This document shows, piece after piece, positions 47,897 through 59,100 of a stretch of DNA of 64,000 nucleotides. Both the position numbers and the translations under genes were made by a program. Every line of letters begins with the position of its first letter. The first letter of the stretch is position 1. Source of the stretch: a virus. The notes under the pieces are model-generated. The model had not been told where the DNA came from. It did not search any database and saw only the letters and a program-made list of their open reading frames with translations. The stretch covers positions 32,657 through 96,656 of the IMG/VR virus record IMGVR_UViG_3300043172_000501; one strand, 5' to 3'.

Positions 47897-50410
47897 ATGG
47901 CTCTTAACAAATTCGGAATGGGTTTCGTACTATCAGCCCAAGACACCGCATCCAAAGTATTTAATAAAGTCGGTGGTGGCTTTAATAAAATGACAGGCGG
48001 TATCGAGCGTGATGCCAGACGCCAACAAAATGCGATGGCCAACATCGCTGTTGGCGGTTCCATGCTCCTCTTTAGTAAGAGTGTTTTCGACGGATTCAAC
48101 AATGCACTAAAAATGTCCAAAGAGCTAAACACTGCTCTTGCCGAAGTATCAACACTGACAGACGAGGCTTCCTTTGCGATGTCTGACATGGCGAAAATAA
48201 CTTCAGAAGCTGCTTCAAAATATGGTGAAGACCAAGTAAAACAAACCCAAGCTTTGTATTCAATTATTTCCGCTGGATTCGGCGAAGCAGAACAAGCTGC
48301 GAATCTATTAAGTGCTGCTAACGAGATGGCAGTAGCCGGTGTTAGTGATGTAGCAACGTCAGTCGACGGACTCACTAATATGATGAACAACTTTAGAGAC
48401 AAATCGGCAAACGCGATTTCAGATGAGATGTTCACAGCGGTCAAAGCAGGCAAAACGACCATTGACGAATTAGCAGGATCAGTCGGTAAACTCGCACCAC
48501 TTTGGGAATCTCTCGGAGGCTCATCAGCTTCCATGCTCGGGGCTATTGCTACAGTTACCACAAAAGGTATCGTCACCACTGAAGCCATATCAGGATTAAA
48601 AGCTGCACTCCAAGGGGTAATGAAACCAACAGGCGACGCTGTGAAAGAAGCTAAACGTTTAGGTGTAGAATTTAACGTTGCTGCACTTAAATCGAAAGGC
48701 TTAGTGGAAGTTTTAAACGATGTAACAGGTTCCGCAAAATTTAACGATGAAACTTTTACAAAACTATTCGGTTCAGTAGAAGGTCTTAATGCTGCTCTAG
48801 CTCTCGCATCTCAAGACGGGGCGAAGTACGCAGAGATCATGGATATGATGAAAAATAGTTCTGGTGCGACAGCAGAAGCTTTTCGCAAGATGACAAATTC
48901 ACTAGCTTTCCAAGACAAGAGGTTTAAAACTATTACTGACAATATTCAAAGAATTTTCGGCGAATCACTAGAAAGAATTTTATTGCCATTTGCCAAAGGG
49001 CTCGTAAGAGTCGCTGAAGGTTTTGAGAAATGGATGAAGAGTTTGCCACCTGAAGCAATTGACACGCTAACCTCTGTCGTTTCTGTTATCGCAGCAGTGG
49101 TAGGACTAGTGGGAGGCTTATTAGTCTTAAAAGGGACATTAGGGCTTCTAGGGATATCCTTTTCTGGGCTAGTCTCAACGATGAGTTCTATTTTAATTGG
49201 AGGGCCAGCTATCATAATTCTTTTCGGTGGATTAGCAGTCGCAACTTACGCAGCTTATAAAGCTTTTCAAAGGAATACTGGCAGTATAGCTTGGAGTTGG
49301 CAAGAGATGGTAAGTAAAATAAAGATTGCCTGGCGAGCCCTAGTATCTATTATTAAAAATGAACAGTTCAGTGAAGAACTACAATCAGAATTAAACAAGG
49401 CAGGCAATGAAGGATTAGGTCAATTTATAGAAGGGATGGCTAATTTTATTGTAAAGATAAAACATTTCTGGAGAGGCTTAAAAGCAGGATTCGATGAAGG
49501 CATAAATCGACTAGTAGATTCAGACGCTTTCAAAAGATTAAGAGAATCGTTCGGAGGAGTTTTTGATTTATTCACAAACGGGCCGATGGATGCGTCTCAA
49601 AATCAACTAGAAGAGTGGGCAAACAAAGGTGTCGAAGCTGGATTAAAAATAGCGAAATTAGGAGAGATGATTTTTGATGCTACTTCCAGTGCAATTGAAT
49701 TCGGGAAACGTTTCACTAAAGCCATGTCTAGTGTGACAGCCGAAGATATAAATCAAGGAATCAATACTACTATTGAGATCTTCAAAGACTTGGTTACAAT
49801 TCTACAGTTCACTGCAACAGTGATGGGATTCATCGTAGATGTAGCCAAAGTTCTAGTGAACTCAATACAAGTGGTTGGAGCAGTTATAGGCGAAACTCTT
49901 GCCAATTGGCTTTCAAACCTCGGACACTTAGGAGACGCCGTGATGGCACTGATAGACGGGGATTTCAAAGGAGCCTCAGCTGCTGCAAGTCAATTCGACA
50001 TGAAAAAGATGTTACCAGGAGGCATTGCTTTTTCCGTAGCAGAAGTTTTAATGGATGAAAATTCAGAAACAACAAAACGATCTGGAGATTTGATTCGTAA
50101 TTTCGATCCTGAAAGTACAGTCGGATTAGGTGAAGAGATAAAAGCTCAACAAGTTTCAGACCTTCAAGTACTCCAAGCTGATTCTGTCGATATGATTAAA
50201 AACGCTCGTTTAAAAGGCGAATCTGATAAAGAACAAGTAGAACTATTACGACAAGTAAATGTAATGCTAGAACAACTAGTTGGAAAACCACAACCACCAG
50301 TTAATGTCCTACTCAACACAAAAAATGTAAGTAGCATCTTAGAAAAGCACCTTGAGTCAGAATCAGATCGTGACTTAGATGGATACACTCCAGTGCACCC
50401 ATTTGGTTAA
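47897..50410 (+). CDS. Tail tape measure protein
   Basis: The 837-residue protein from ATG 47897 (GGGAAG upstream) has a TP901-type tape measure core: LSAQDTASKVFNKVGGGF, AMANIAVGGSMLLFS, TSEAASKYGEDQVKQTQAL, DEMFTAVKAGKTTIDELAGS. A hydrophobic region (about 392-450) could enter the membrane during injection. Length predicts a moderately long tail. The C-terminus has a coiled coil. It starts one base after the stop of the chaperone extension. Confidence 0.92.
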   Translation: MALNKFGMGFVLSAQDTASKVFNKVGGGFNKMTGGIERDARRQQNAMANIAVGGSMLLFSKSVFDGFNNALKMSKELNTALAEVSTLTDEASFAMSDMAKITSEAASKYGEDQVKQTQALYSIISAGFGEAEQAANLLSAANEMAVAGVSDVATSVDGLTNMMNNFRDKSANAISDEMFTAVKAGKTTIDELAGSVGKLAPLWESLGGSSASMLGAIATVTTKGIVTTEAISGLKAALQGVMKPTGDAVKEAKRLGVEFNVAALKSKGLVEVLNDVTGSAKFNDETFTKLFGSVEGLNAALALASQDGAKYAEIMDMMKNSSGATAEAFRKMTNSLAFQDKRFKTITDNIQRIFGESLERILLPFAKGLVRVAEGFEKWMKSLPPEAIDTLTSVVSVIAAVVGLVGGLLVLKGTLGLLGISFSGLVSTMSSILIGGPAIIILFGGLAVATYAAYKAFQRNTGSIAWSWQEMVSKIKIAWRALVSIIKNEQFSEELQSELNKAGNEGLGQFIEGMANFIVKIKHFWRGLKAGFDEGINRLVDSDAFKRLRESFGGVFDLFTNGPMDASQNQLEEWANKGVEAGLKIAKLGEMIFDATSSAIEFGKRFTKAMSSVTAEDINQGINTTIEIFKDLVTILQFTATVMGFIVDVAKVLVNSIQVVGAVIGETLANWLSNLGHLGDAVMALIDGDFKGASAAASQFDMKKMLPGGIAFSVAEVLMDENSETTKRSGDLIRNFDPESTVGLGEEIKAQQVSDLQVLQADSVDMIKNARLKGESDKEQVELLRQVNVMLEQLVGKPQPPVNVLLNTKNVSSILEKHLESESDRDLDGYTPVHPFG

Positions 50411-50424
50411 TAAGGAGAAATGTC

Positions 50425-51099
50425 ATGGCAAGTAATAGACCATCAGGAGAGTCAAATTTGGGAGATTCAGCAGGTCGCAGACAAAGCGATTTTGCTCGTG
50501 GAAGCATATATAATCCTGAGTTACCGGAAGATTCTCAAAATTTGACGTTTTTCTTTAAGCCAGAACCAATTAGAGAACAGCTACAAGCCAACTACGATAA
50601 GATGTCAGTAATCGGCATGTCGCATCAATACCAGAGTTATAGTTTTACTAATAATATGGCTATACAATTCGACTTGTACATGAATAGTCTTATGATGACT
50701 AAAGAAGGATTTAAAGGCGGAACAAATAGAAGTATCAACAGAAATACAACAGGCGAAAACAATGAAGTAGAGACTTCACAACAGACCGTCACAGGAGCAT
50801 CAGCAGAAATTGAATGGTCGAGGAGATATTTAGAAGCTCTACTAGTTCCACCGGTAAATTTCACAGGATTGATTGGCTCTTCACCTCCCGCTGTGATACT
50901 TTCTTTACCAGGCATCGTTACTATCAGATGCAGATTGATGCAACTATCAGTTGAATTTGTATCGATGGATATTCATAACAATATCAAAGAGCTTAAGATG
51001 AAAGTCAAGTTCGAAGAAGCCCCACTGAATAGGATAACTATGCAAGACGTGTTAGAAAATGGTTCATTCAGAACATGGGGCGGAGGGGGAAGTTACTGA
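50425..51099 (+). CDS. Baseplate/tail hub-region protein
   Basis: Two hundred and twenty-four residues. LTFFFKPEPIREQLQANYDKM and QYQSYSFTNNM recall proteins that lie between the tape measure and LysM protein in contractile phages. AAGGAGA lies upstream. It shares a TGATG junction with the LysM gene. No definite family. Confidence 0.5.
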   Translation: MASNRPSGESNLGDSAGRRQSDFARGSIYNPELPEDSQNLTFFFKPEPIREQLQANYDKMSVIGMSHQYQSYSFTNNMAIQFDLYMNSLMMTKEGFKGGTNRSINRNTTGENNEVETSQQTVTGASAEIEWSRRYLEALLVPPVNFTGLIGSSPPAVILSLPGIVTIRCRLMQLSVEFVSMDIHNNIKELKMKVKFEEAPLNRITMQDVLENGSFRTWGGGGSY

Positions 51100-51431
51100 T
51101 GTTTCAATACAGTCGATATTCATTTTGTATAGCCAGAAAAGATGATCAAAATAATTTATGGCTTGATGAGCGGGAGCCTTTTAGATTTAGTGAACAGCCA
51201 GACAATCGTTTTCATGTAGTAAAAGACGGAGACACTTTATGGGGACTCGCTCATATGTATTTCGGTGGGTTCTCTCGGCCTTCTGGACTATGGTGGATTA
51301 TCGCCGAGTTCCAACAACAACCAATAGTAGATCCAACTATCAAACTTTACGAAGGACAAGTTATAGCAATACCGTCTGAACGAGTTGTACGTACACTTAT
51401 TTTTGACCCACAGAGGAGACAGTTTCACTAA
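51099..51431 (+). CDS. LysM-domain baseplate protein
   Basis: One hundred and ten residues from ATG 51099 in the TGATG overlap (GGAGGGGGAAG upstream). Residues about 38-93 (FHVVKDGDTLWGLAHMYF ... YEGQVIAIPS) are a LysM domain. Small LysM proteins of this kind are part of the tail hub, holding the tape measure or contacting peptidoglycan. Confidence 0.8.
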   Translation: MFQYSRYSFCIARKDDQNNLWLDEREPFRFSEQPDNRFHVVKDGDTLWGLAHMYFGGFSRPSGLWWIIAEFQQQPIVDPTIKLYEGQVIAIPSERVVRTLIFDPQRRQFH

Positions 51432-52796
51432 ATGCCATACGGAAACCCAGTCGTAGCGGTGAGGTTGCTAGATTTTGATTCTGGTGACGAGTTTACTTTT
51501 GGCGGTAAAAACGACCAGTTATTAGAATACGTTATGGAACGTATTATGTCTTTTCAGTTTTCAGATCATGATAGAAAAAAAGACCAGTTAGAAATGACTT
51601 TCAGGAATGATGACTATAAGATGCTTGATGATCCTATTTTCGTCAAAGGTCAAAAATTAGAAGTTACATGGGGATGGAAAAACAATACATCAGCACCACG
51701 CAGGATGATTGTAAAAAAAGTAGAAGGTGGCACAATAATAACAGTCACTTGTCATTGCCCAGTTTCATTGCTTGATACAAAAAAACGTTCCAGATTTTTA
51801 GAAGGAGCGACAGACTCTGAGTTCGTAAGAATGATAGCTGATGAATACGGGTACAAAAGCCACCTGTCAATTATAGAAGATACTGAGACACGGAGAGATA
51901 TTACACAAGGCAGATGGATGACCGACGCAAAGATGTGTCAAAGACTTGCCAGCAGGAATGGTTTTAAATTCTACATCGACGCAACAGGTTTTCACTGGCA
52001 TCGGCAAGACAATAGTAAGATACCGTTTAGGGAATATATCTACAAGACTGACTGGCACGAAGGTGCGATAATAGCACCACCAGAATTTGAAGCAAACTTG
52101 AGCAAAGGTATCGCAAAAGTGCGAGTCCTAGCACAAGATCCAATATTGAAGTCACCAGTAGATGAAGCCATCGGCATTGATGACGAAATTGATGTCAGTT
52201 TAGGAAGCGAAGATGAACTATTTGACCCGGACGATCCTGACATCGGATTAAGAGGTTTCAGGATAAGTGAAGAAGAAGTCATAGCTGGTGGTTCCTTGAC
52301 CGCAGAAGAAGCAAGAACAATAGCAGATGGTAGATATCGTGATACAGCACAAAAGAGATACAAATGCACATTGACAATAATAGGAGACCCCGCTTTAGGA
52401 GCTAAAATACTAATCGGACTCTATGGCGTAGCAGAGACTTTCAACGGGCTATATTACGTCAAAGAAGTCGTTTCACAAATAAGCTCTGGCAAATTTATAA
52501 TGACACTATCACTAGTCAAAGACGCATTAAGTGAAGTAAAAGCTGCGAAGAAAAAGAAACGTAGAAACAATAAGAATAATAAGAAAAAGATTAAAGAAGA
52601 AACAGGGGAATATAAAAATGTGTTAATAGCAATGGTCGACGGCGAAGGTCAGACAGTGCCAGCGTGGAAGTTTATTGACCCACAAGGAGACACTGTTGCA
52701 ACATCACAGTTAACTGAGGAACAATATTTAGCATTGCCAGAACGTTCTAAAAAAGAATTATTTGAGCAGGGTGTGTCAACATACCCAGATAGGTAA
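51432..52796 (+). CDS. Baseplate hub protein (gp27/gpD-like)
   Basis: Four hundred and fifty-four residues. The late-control-D/VgrG-like outline is visible: MSFQFSDHDRKKDQLEMTF, GQKLEVTWGWK, EFVRMIADEYG, and MCQRLASRNGFKFYID. A Lys/Asn-rich C-terminal stretch (about 370-390) precedes an unassigned end. It forms the trimeric hub that carries the spike. It begins right after the LysM stop. Confidence 0.8.
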   Translation: MPYGNPVVAVRLLDFDSGDEFTFGGKNDQLLEYVMERIMSFQFSDHDRKKDQLEMTFRNDDYKMLDDPIFVKGQKLEVTWGWKNNTSAPRRMIVKKVEGGTIITVTCHCPVSLLDTKKRSRFLEGATDSEFVRMIADEYGYKSHLSIIEDTETRRDITQGRWMTDAKMCQRLASRNGFKFYIDATGFHWHRQDNSKIPFREYIYKTDWHEGAIIAPPEFEANLSKGIAKVRVLAQDPILKSPVDEAIGIDDEIDVSLGSEDELFDPDDPDIGLRGFRISEEEVIAGGSLTAEEARTIADGRYRDTAQKRYKCTLTIIGDPALGAKILIGLYGVAETFNGLYYVKEVVSQISSGKFIMTLSLVKDALSEVKAAKKKKRRNNKNNKKKIKEETGEYKNVLIAMVDGEGQTVPAWKFIDPQGDTVATSQLTEEQYLALPERSKKELFEQGVSTYPDR

Positions 52797-52799
52797 AGA

Positions 52800-53387
52800 A
52801 TGAGTGAAGGGTTATTTGGAATTTATAGTGGGACAATTACGTATCGTGATGACAACGAAGGACTTGGACGTGTAAAAGTTCAGATCCCAGGCATATTTTC
52901 TCCCGGCAGATCTAATGAGGGCCCCTGGTGCTTTCCAAGAGGTGGAGGAAGTAAGAATTGGGGAAAAAATGATGTTCCACCACTAGGGTCAGATGTTTTA
53001 ATCCAATTCATTAACGGTAATATAGACCGTCCGATTTATGAACCAGCATGGCACGGCAAACCCTTGAATAAAGAGACTAATCAGCAAGAGTCAGAAGTTT
53101 TTCCTGAATTTGAGCATCCAGATGTTCATGTTTTCGGAAGAGGTTGGCTAAGATTAGTTATTGATGATCGTGAAGGACAACGAGTAGCCAGATTAAAAGC
53201 TGTTAAAGAAATAGACGGCAAAGAAGAGGACGTGGTTTGGATTGAGTTCAACTATGAAGACAACGCTCTCCAGTTTCACGGGGTCAGCGCTGTAGGAGTA
53301 TCAGCCGAAGCTATTATTGACATCGACGCACCCGCAGTGCAAGTTCGAGGTCGTAAAGTTGTACCGAACAATAAACCAATAAACTAG
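52800..53387 (+). CDS. Baseplate spike OB-fold protein (gp5/gpV-like)
   Basis: One hundred and ninety-five residues. GIYSGTITYRDDNEGLGRVKVQIPGI is the gp5/gpV OB-fold entry (cut here), followed by VPPLGSDVLIQFINGNIDRPIY and a short beta-helix-like end (IDIDAPAVQVRG). It tops the central spike that punctures the envelope. No lysozyme domain is present. An AGGTAAAG site precedes the ATG. Confidence 0.85.
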   Translation: MSEGLFGIYSGTITYRDDNEGLGRVKVQIPGIFSPGRSNEGPWCFPRGGGSKNWGKNDVPPLGSDVLIQFINGNIDRPIYEPAWHGKPLNKETNQQESEVFPEFEHPDVHVFGRGWLRLVIDDREGQRVARLKAVKEIDGKEEDVVWIEFNYEDNALQFHGVSAVGVSAEAIIDIDAPAVQVRGRKVVPNNKPIN

Positions 53388-53395
53388 GAGTAATT

Positions 53396-54172
53396 ATGTC
53401 ATTTCCACCAGAAGACCTATGTTTTGAATTACCAGAAATACCTAGTATCGATGAAGTCTGTTTACCCGGAGGAGTTTGTTTGAGTTATGTCTGGGACGGT
53501 ATAAATAAAATACCAACAGCCTCAGATATAAGCATGGATTTCTTTTCACAAATAGGACCGGCGATGGCTCCACTGAAACCAGTTTTTGATATTTTAGATA
53601 CAGTGATGTCAATTTTCAATTGTGTAAAAGCAATACCGAAGTCCATTTTAACCCTTAATCCACAAGAGTTAATTGACTGTTTCCCAGCTTTAGCAAAAGC
53701 AGTTGACCAAATTTTAAAACTCATTCCACAATTATCATTGCCAAAGATGATAAAAGCACTTTTACATAACATCGCTACACTATTGAGAGGCATCGCTTCA
53801 GATTTAAAATACATTGAATCTCAATTACAACGTATCGCAGATAACATTGATAGAGCTGCACAATTAGGCGATCATAAAATGAATGGATTTTTAGTATGCG
53901 CTCAAAATGATGTAAACGAAACAGCTCTAAGTACAGCAGAAGCTTTAAAAGGGATAGGAACCATAATTTTGATGGTTAATATTTTCATGGGACTGATAGG
54001 TGGACAAGAAGTTCCTTGTTTTGGCTCACTCATTAGTGATAATATAGGGGAAGGATTCGATGTCATGGTTGATATTTTAACAGGACTAGCTGAAGTTTTA
54101 GATGCTATGGCAGATGCGATTCCTGACCCGGACTTGATACTAACATTGGCATTAGGAAATCAGCAATGTTAA
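53396..54172 (+). CDS. Hydrophobic/helical baseplate-region protein
   Basis: The 258-residue protein is rich in Leu, Ile and Ala with many amphipathic helices and scattered cysteines. Residues about 175-205 form a hydrophobic stretch (GIGTIILMVNIFMGLIGG). AGGAG lies upstream. It lies between the spike and gp25-like genes. It might insert into the membrane or form a baseplate plug; no family match is seen. Confidence 0.45.
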   Translation: MSFPPEDLCFELPEIPSIDEVCLPGGVCLSYVWDGINKIPTASDISMDFFSQIGPAMAPLKPVFDILDTVMSIFNCVKAIPKSILTLNPQELIDCFPALAKAVDQILKLIPQLSLPKMIKALLHNIATLLRGIASDLKYIESQLQRIADNIDRAAQLGDHKMNGFLVCAQNDVNETALSTAEALKGIGTIILMVNIFMGLIGGQEVPCFGSLISDNIGEGFDVMVDILTGLAEVLDAMADAIPDPDLILTLALGNQQC

Positions 54173-54181
54173 GGTGTAATT

Positions 54182-54589
54182 ATGGCAACTAAAAACAACC
54201 CCATAGGCAGAGGAATATTATGTCCATTCATGAGAGATGGCAAAGGTGACTTCGCTAATACTGAAGGACTACCCGTTTTAAAGAGTGATATCGGAGAACT
54301 ACTCGGAATCGTTGGGCCAACAGTAACACAACCAGGAGAACTACCATGGGACGGCGGAAGAGGCAGTAGGCTTTTAGTCTTGAAACACCGTGGAATACAT
54401 TCAGAAATGGTTAGGGCGATGGCAGAACACATGTCGAGTGGAGTTATTAGAAGTTACGAAACCAGAGTCCGTGTAGGGCAGACCCGTATAGTTATAGACG
54501 GAACCGCATTACGAGTGACAGTCAGCTATATTCCACTTGGGTACGCAAACGTAGAACCACAATACGCTGAAATTTCACCGATAGGATAG
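54182..54589 (+). CDS. Baseplate wedge protein (gp25/GpW-like)
   Basis: One hundred and thirty-five residues. LPWDGGRGSRLLVLKHRG followed by ETRVRVGQTRI is the GpW/gp25 wedge core, related to the T6SS sheath initiator TssE. It nucleates sheath assembly on the baseplate. The gpJ-like partner follows. Confidence 0.88.
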   Translation: MATKNNPIGRGILCPFMRDGKGDFANTEGLPVLKSDIGELLGIVGPTVTQPGELPWDGGRGSRLLVLKHRGIHSEMVRAMAEHMSSGVIRSYETRVRVGQTRIVIDGTALRVTVSYIPLGYANVEPQYAEISPIG

Positions 54590-54598
54590 GAGCAATAA

Positions 54599-56131
54599 AT
54601 GGCACTTTTAGGACAAAGTTCAGATTATACAGATAAAGATTTTGAATCAATTAGGAAGAGAGCATTCGACCTTATCCGTTCAGTTTTCCCAACATGGACA
54701 AACGAAGCTGTAGCAAACTTCGGGAACATCTTAGTTGAAGGATATTCTTGGATTCTCGACGTATTAACATTCTATCAAGATCAACAAGCTCGTGAAGGCA
54801 GATTCCAAACTGCAGTTTTGCGTAAAAGTGTAATCGCTTTATGTAAACTTATCGGATATGAATTACCAGGGGCAAACGCTGCGACAGCTGACATCGTCAT
54901 AACCATCCAAAACGCAAACGCACTGACAGGCACAGTCGTTCCCGCATCAGTGAATACCCCAGTGGTTATTAGTACTCAAGAAATAACAGATCCTATAAAA
55001 GGAGAGATAATAAGCCCCCTACCTTTTCAGATAGATGTAGCAACAGGCTCAGGTCAATTTGTATGGGAACACAGCATCACACAACCGACCTATACACGGG
55101 CGAGTACTAGCCTTGCTGACCAATCATACCTACTACCATTCGGGCCATTCCTAGACGATTCTGAAGAGGTTTCCACAGTCAGCCAAGGTACGTTCACAAA
55201 GGTTGAATCATTCTTTAATTCAGGACCGACTGATGCTCATTACAGAATACAAGTAGACCAGAATGACAAAGCGACTGCTATTTTCGGAGACAATATAAAC
55301 GGAATTATTCCTTCAGGTACTATCAATATAAATTACCGAGCTGGTGGTGGCATCTACGGAAATGTTGAACAAAATTCACTTGTAAAAGTAGAAGGGACCT
55401 TTGTTGATTCTATCGGAAATAAAGCTTACTTAGTTGCAGAAAATACTTATCCAGCTGAAGGCGGATTGCCGAGAGAAGAAATCGGAGCCACAAAAATCAA
55501 CGCTCCAGAAAGCATCCGAGTGTTAAACCGTACAGTTGCTCGTGAAGATTACGAGATAAACGCTAAGAGAGTTTTAGGAATCGGCAGAGCCCTAATGCTG
55601 ACAAGCAATGAAGATGTCACAGTATCAGAAAATTACGGCAAGTTATACATTATCCCTTCCACTGGGGGAGTTGCGAGCCAAGCTTTACTAGATGAAGTAG
55701 AAACTATGTGCACAGTAACTTATCCTAATACAATTACGTTTCAACTTGAAGTTCTTACAGCAGTTTATCAAACCATTGATGTTCAAGCAGTAGTCTGGTT
55801 AAGACAAAACCAAACAGCATCAACAGTCAAAGATTCAATCATCGCCAACCTAGAAGATTATTTTGAACCAATGCTCGCTAGTGGAGCTCCAAATTCAAAC
55901 GTCGACTTCGGGTTCAATTACAAAGATGTTGATGGCAATCCAGCAGGAGAAATCGCTTTTTCTGACATCTTTAACGAAGTAAGAGATACAACAGGAGTTA
56001 GAAAAGTCGGAGCCGGAGATTCTGATTTCACACTCAACGGACTTCGTGATGATGTGAGTATATCAAATTGGAAATTCCCATCATTAGGACAAGTAATAAT
56101 CATTGACGGTGACACTGGCACGGAGATTTAA
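54599..56131 (+). CDS. Baseplate wedge protein (gpJ/gp6-like)
   Basis: Five hundred and ten residues. NFGNILVEGYSWILDVLTFY, ALCKLIGYELPGA, YRAGGGIYGNVEQNSLV and VLNRTVAREDYEINA form the Baseplate_J layout. Together with the gp25-like protein it builds the wedge ring. AGGAG lies upstream. The next gene is in the usual place of a tail protein or fibre connector. Confidence 0.9.
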   Translation: MALLGQSSDYTDKDFESIRKRAFDLIRSVFPTWTNEAVANFGNILVEGYSWILDVLTFYQDQQAREGRFQTAVLRKSVIALCKLIGYELPGANAATADIVITIQNANALTGTVVPASVNTPVVISTQEITDPIKGEIISPLPFQIDVATGSGQFVWEHSITQPTYTRASTSLADQSYLLPFGPFLDDSEEVSTVSQGTFTKVESFFNSGPTDAHYRIQVDQNDKATAIFGDNINGIIPSGTININYRAGGGIYGNVEQNSLVKVEGTFVDSIGNKAYLVAENTYPAEGGLPREEIGATKINAPESIRVLNRTVAREDYEINAKRVLGIGRALMLTSNEDVTVSENYGKLYIIPSTGGVASQALLDEVETMCTVTYPNTITFQLEVLTAVYQTIDVQAVVWLRQNQTASTVKDSIIANLEDYFEPMLASGAPNSNVDFGFNYKDVDGNPAGEIAFSDIFNEVRDTTGVRKVGAGDSDFTLNGLRDDVSISNWKFPSLGQVIIIDGDTGTEI

Positions 56132-56132
56132 A

Positions 56133-59100
56133 ATGCCTAATCCTTATTTACATTGGGACGTAGCTGAGAATCATAACTTGCATGTTACTGCCTCTAACGG
56201 ACCACTGATAGTAGACGAAAACAGAAACAAAAGTCTTTTAGCACAATTAGTAGCAATTCAAAGTCAAGAAGTTTTAGCTACAGATGCAACTGTAGGATAT
56301 TTCCAACAGTTTGAAGTAGTAGACGACGCTCAACCTAACACCGGGATAAAAATATCTCAGTACCAATACATGCCAGTAGGACTAAATTATTCAATAGCAA
56401 ACCCCGCTGACAGCGAACCGCAGATGCACGATTACTCTAACCCCTTCGGCTCATTAGGCTTATCTATTCCATACGGGCTAATAGGATACAGGGCTAGTTT
56501 GCGTGGATGGGTTGCTACAGCAGCTGAAAGCAATTTACAGTGCAACGTTATTGTTAAATGGGAAGACGGAAAAGGAACTAGATTATCAGGGAGTGCAAGA
56601 GGAGGATACACAGGTCACGGATTAGTTGCATATAATATGAAAGCAGATGATGCAGATTATGTTTTTATGTCAGCACACGGGAAACGTCCAACCACTGACA
56701 CAGACTGGGCAAACTCAGCAATGATGGCATCCCCAGCAGGAGTAGTTTCACTCGGAACACCTATCGTAAATAATAATGTCAGCGGAGATAAAATAAGAAT
56801 AGTTTCATCTGGCGGAGAACCTTTATGGGATATTAAAATTGATCAAGATCTTAATGATACAGACACCTGGACAAACTTATTTAATACATCACAAGATTTG
56901 ACTAGCGAACTCATAACAGCAGAAAAAAACTATTTAGCTTTAACTGCCGAGTTATTCGCAGGATCCGCACTAATACGAGACTGGGCAGAGCCACCCTTGA
57001 CAGCAGAAACTTTTTTTAACTACATAGAAGTTTCACAGTTTGAACCATGGGTTATTGATAAATCATCATGGGGATTAGAAGACTGGGACAATTACATGTC
57101 TTGGCTAACCGGTAGTACAACGAGTTATTCACTTGAAAGAAGAATGCCACAAAAAGATTTACGCCACATACCACTAGGAGAAGAAGGTTCACCAACTACA
57201 TTGAGGAAGAGTGATTCTGATTTAGGTATCTGTCTTGAGTTTAATGATAAAACATATTTGATAGCACAACCCGCCTGGGACATACCGAGTACAGCAATAC
57301 CAAGTAATCTCGTAAACATAGCTGTTTGTGATGACTCCAGTTACGGCGCAGACGCACCAATGACAGCGGTAGGTAAATTCAAATTACAGAACATGGTAAA
57401 CTGGACAGATGAAGTTGATATTCTAGGAGCCGGAGACTGGCATGCTTCAGTTCCTTCGTCAGCAAATGGCATGGGGATATTCTGGAGACAAACAGGTGGA
57501 TCCGGAGAAGGTGAACTAGTAGCGAGAGCCTGGCATTCAATTTCAAGTTCATGGAAAGAAGCTATAACGCCTTTCAACGCTGAAGATCACAACGATAAAG
57601 CTATTGAATTAGCAATGATATGGACAGGAGCGAGAGGGTCTGATGCAGACAAGTCAGACAACACTTTATCTCTTGCAATAAATTCGACTACTAAAGCATC
57701 TGTTGATTTCGGCGAAGGTCTAGCTTTAATAGGAACAGAGTTCTTTACAATTGGCAGTAAAAGATCCTTCAGTCTGACTCAAACAGGATATTCGTTTCAA
57801 GGGCTATTTCGTGAAGCAGTAGTCTTCGCTGACGCATTATCAGATGAAAGTTTATTGAGTGCTTTTAATAACACAACAACTGAGTTTATAAATCCATCTT
57901 TTGAATTACCAGACGAATCAAGAAGACCAGGTGAAGCATTAAGTTGGATTTGGGAAAGTCTTCAACAAGCAGGAGGCTGGGCAGATTTCAACGAATACGA
58001 TCAACGATTACGACAATGGGCAACAGCAACTGAAAATTTTGGAGCAGGATTCTTTTATTCACATGAATGGCGATACACAGACGAAGCAGAACGTCTATCA
58101 GCGACAGGTTTTATAGCTGGAGACGTAAATAAATCCGCATATCAAGTTAGTAATGATACGATGTGGAAACTAATAAACAACAGTCCAGCAACATGGGTAC
58201 AAGTTGAAATTAGCTCCAACGAAGCTTGGATAGATAATTTGTCAGATGTCGAGACAAACGCAACTTTATTCAATGAAGGAGTAGGAGTTTTTGAAACTAT
58301 TCAAGAACTTTTCGCAATATGGAAATGGGGAGCAATTCAAGGAACACCTTGGCTAGACAGTTATACGTTTACATCTCCTGCGACAGATAACCCACCTATA
58401 GGCTGGTCAGGATACGCCTTCGATATTGACAGTGATTTTCCTCTTACTTTAGAGCAATTTAATGAGTCATGGGGATCAGACCCGTTCACGACGAATTTCG
58501 GATGGAACGCTGTGCCAGCACAGAATGGTAAGTTCCATAGTAACGCTATTGAGTTCCCTGTAACAATTCTACCAAACAAGAACCAATTACTAGTGAAATA
58601 TACTGAAGCCAGTGAAGTTGACCGTTTCAAAATATTGACTATGACACCAGGGGAATACGCAAGCGCAACAGAACTAGCGACAATGGTTGACACTCAGTGG
58701 CAGTCTGAAATACCATCAGGAAACAATATAGAAGTTGTTCCTTGGATAAAAGAAAATGAATCAGGAATATCTTTTCAATGGGACGGAACGTCTACAACAT
58801 TAAGAGGCGTAGGATTAGGAACAGTAGAGAGAACAAAAAACAATGATGTTCGTGAAACGATCGGTTTGACAAGCCTAAGCGCAAGTACAGTTCCTTCAGA
58901 TGTTAAATTTCCAGCAGAATTTTACGCTGACGATCTACCTTCAGGCATTATAATCACTGATACATTTTTAATAGACTCATGGTCACAGTATATTTTCTTG
59001 TCAACGTCAGACCCAAACATTGCCAGTGATTTCGCAAAAGATTATACTTTATATGCTGCAACGTTTGACAGTACGACAATTTTAGAGCTTTTAACACTAG

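Noticed and set aside
47830-48588. 252-residue minus-strand ORF over the tape measure gene
   Set aside because: The + strand frame is a clear tape measure protein; the reverse frame is open only because of its Ala/Ser-rich codons.
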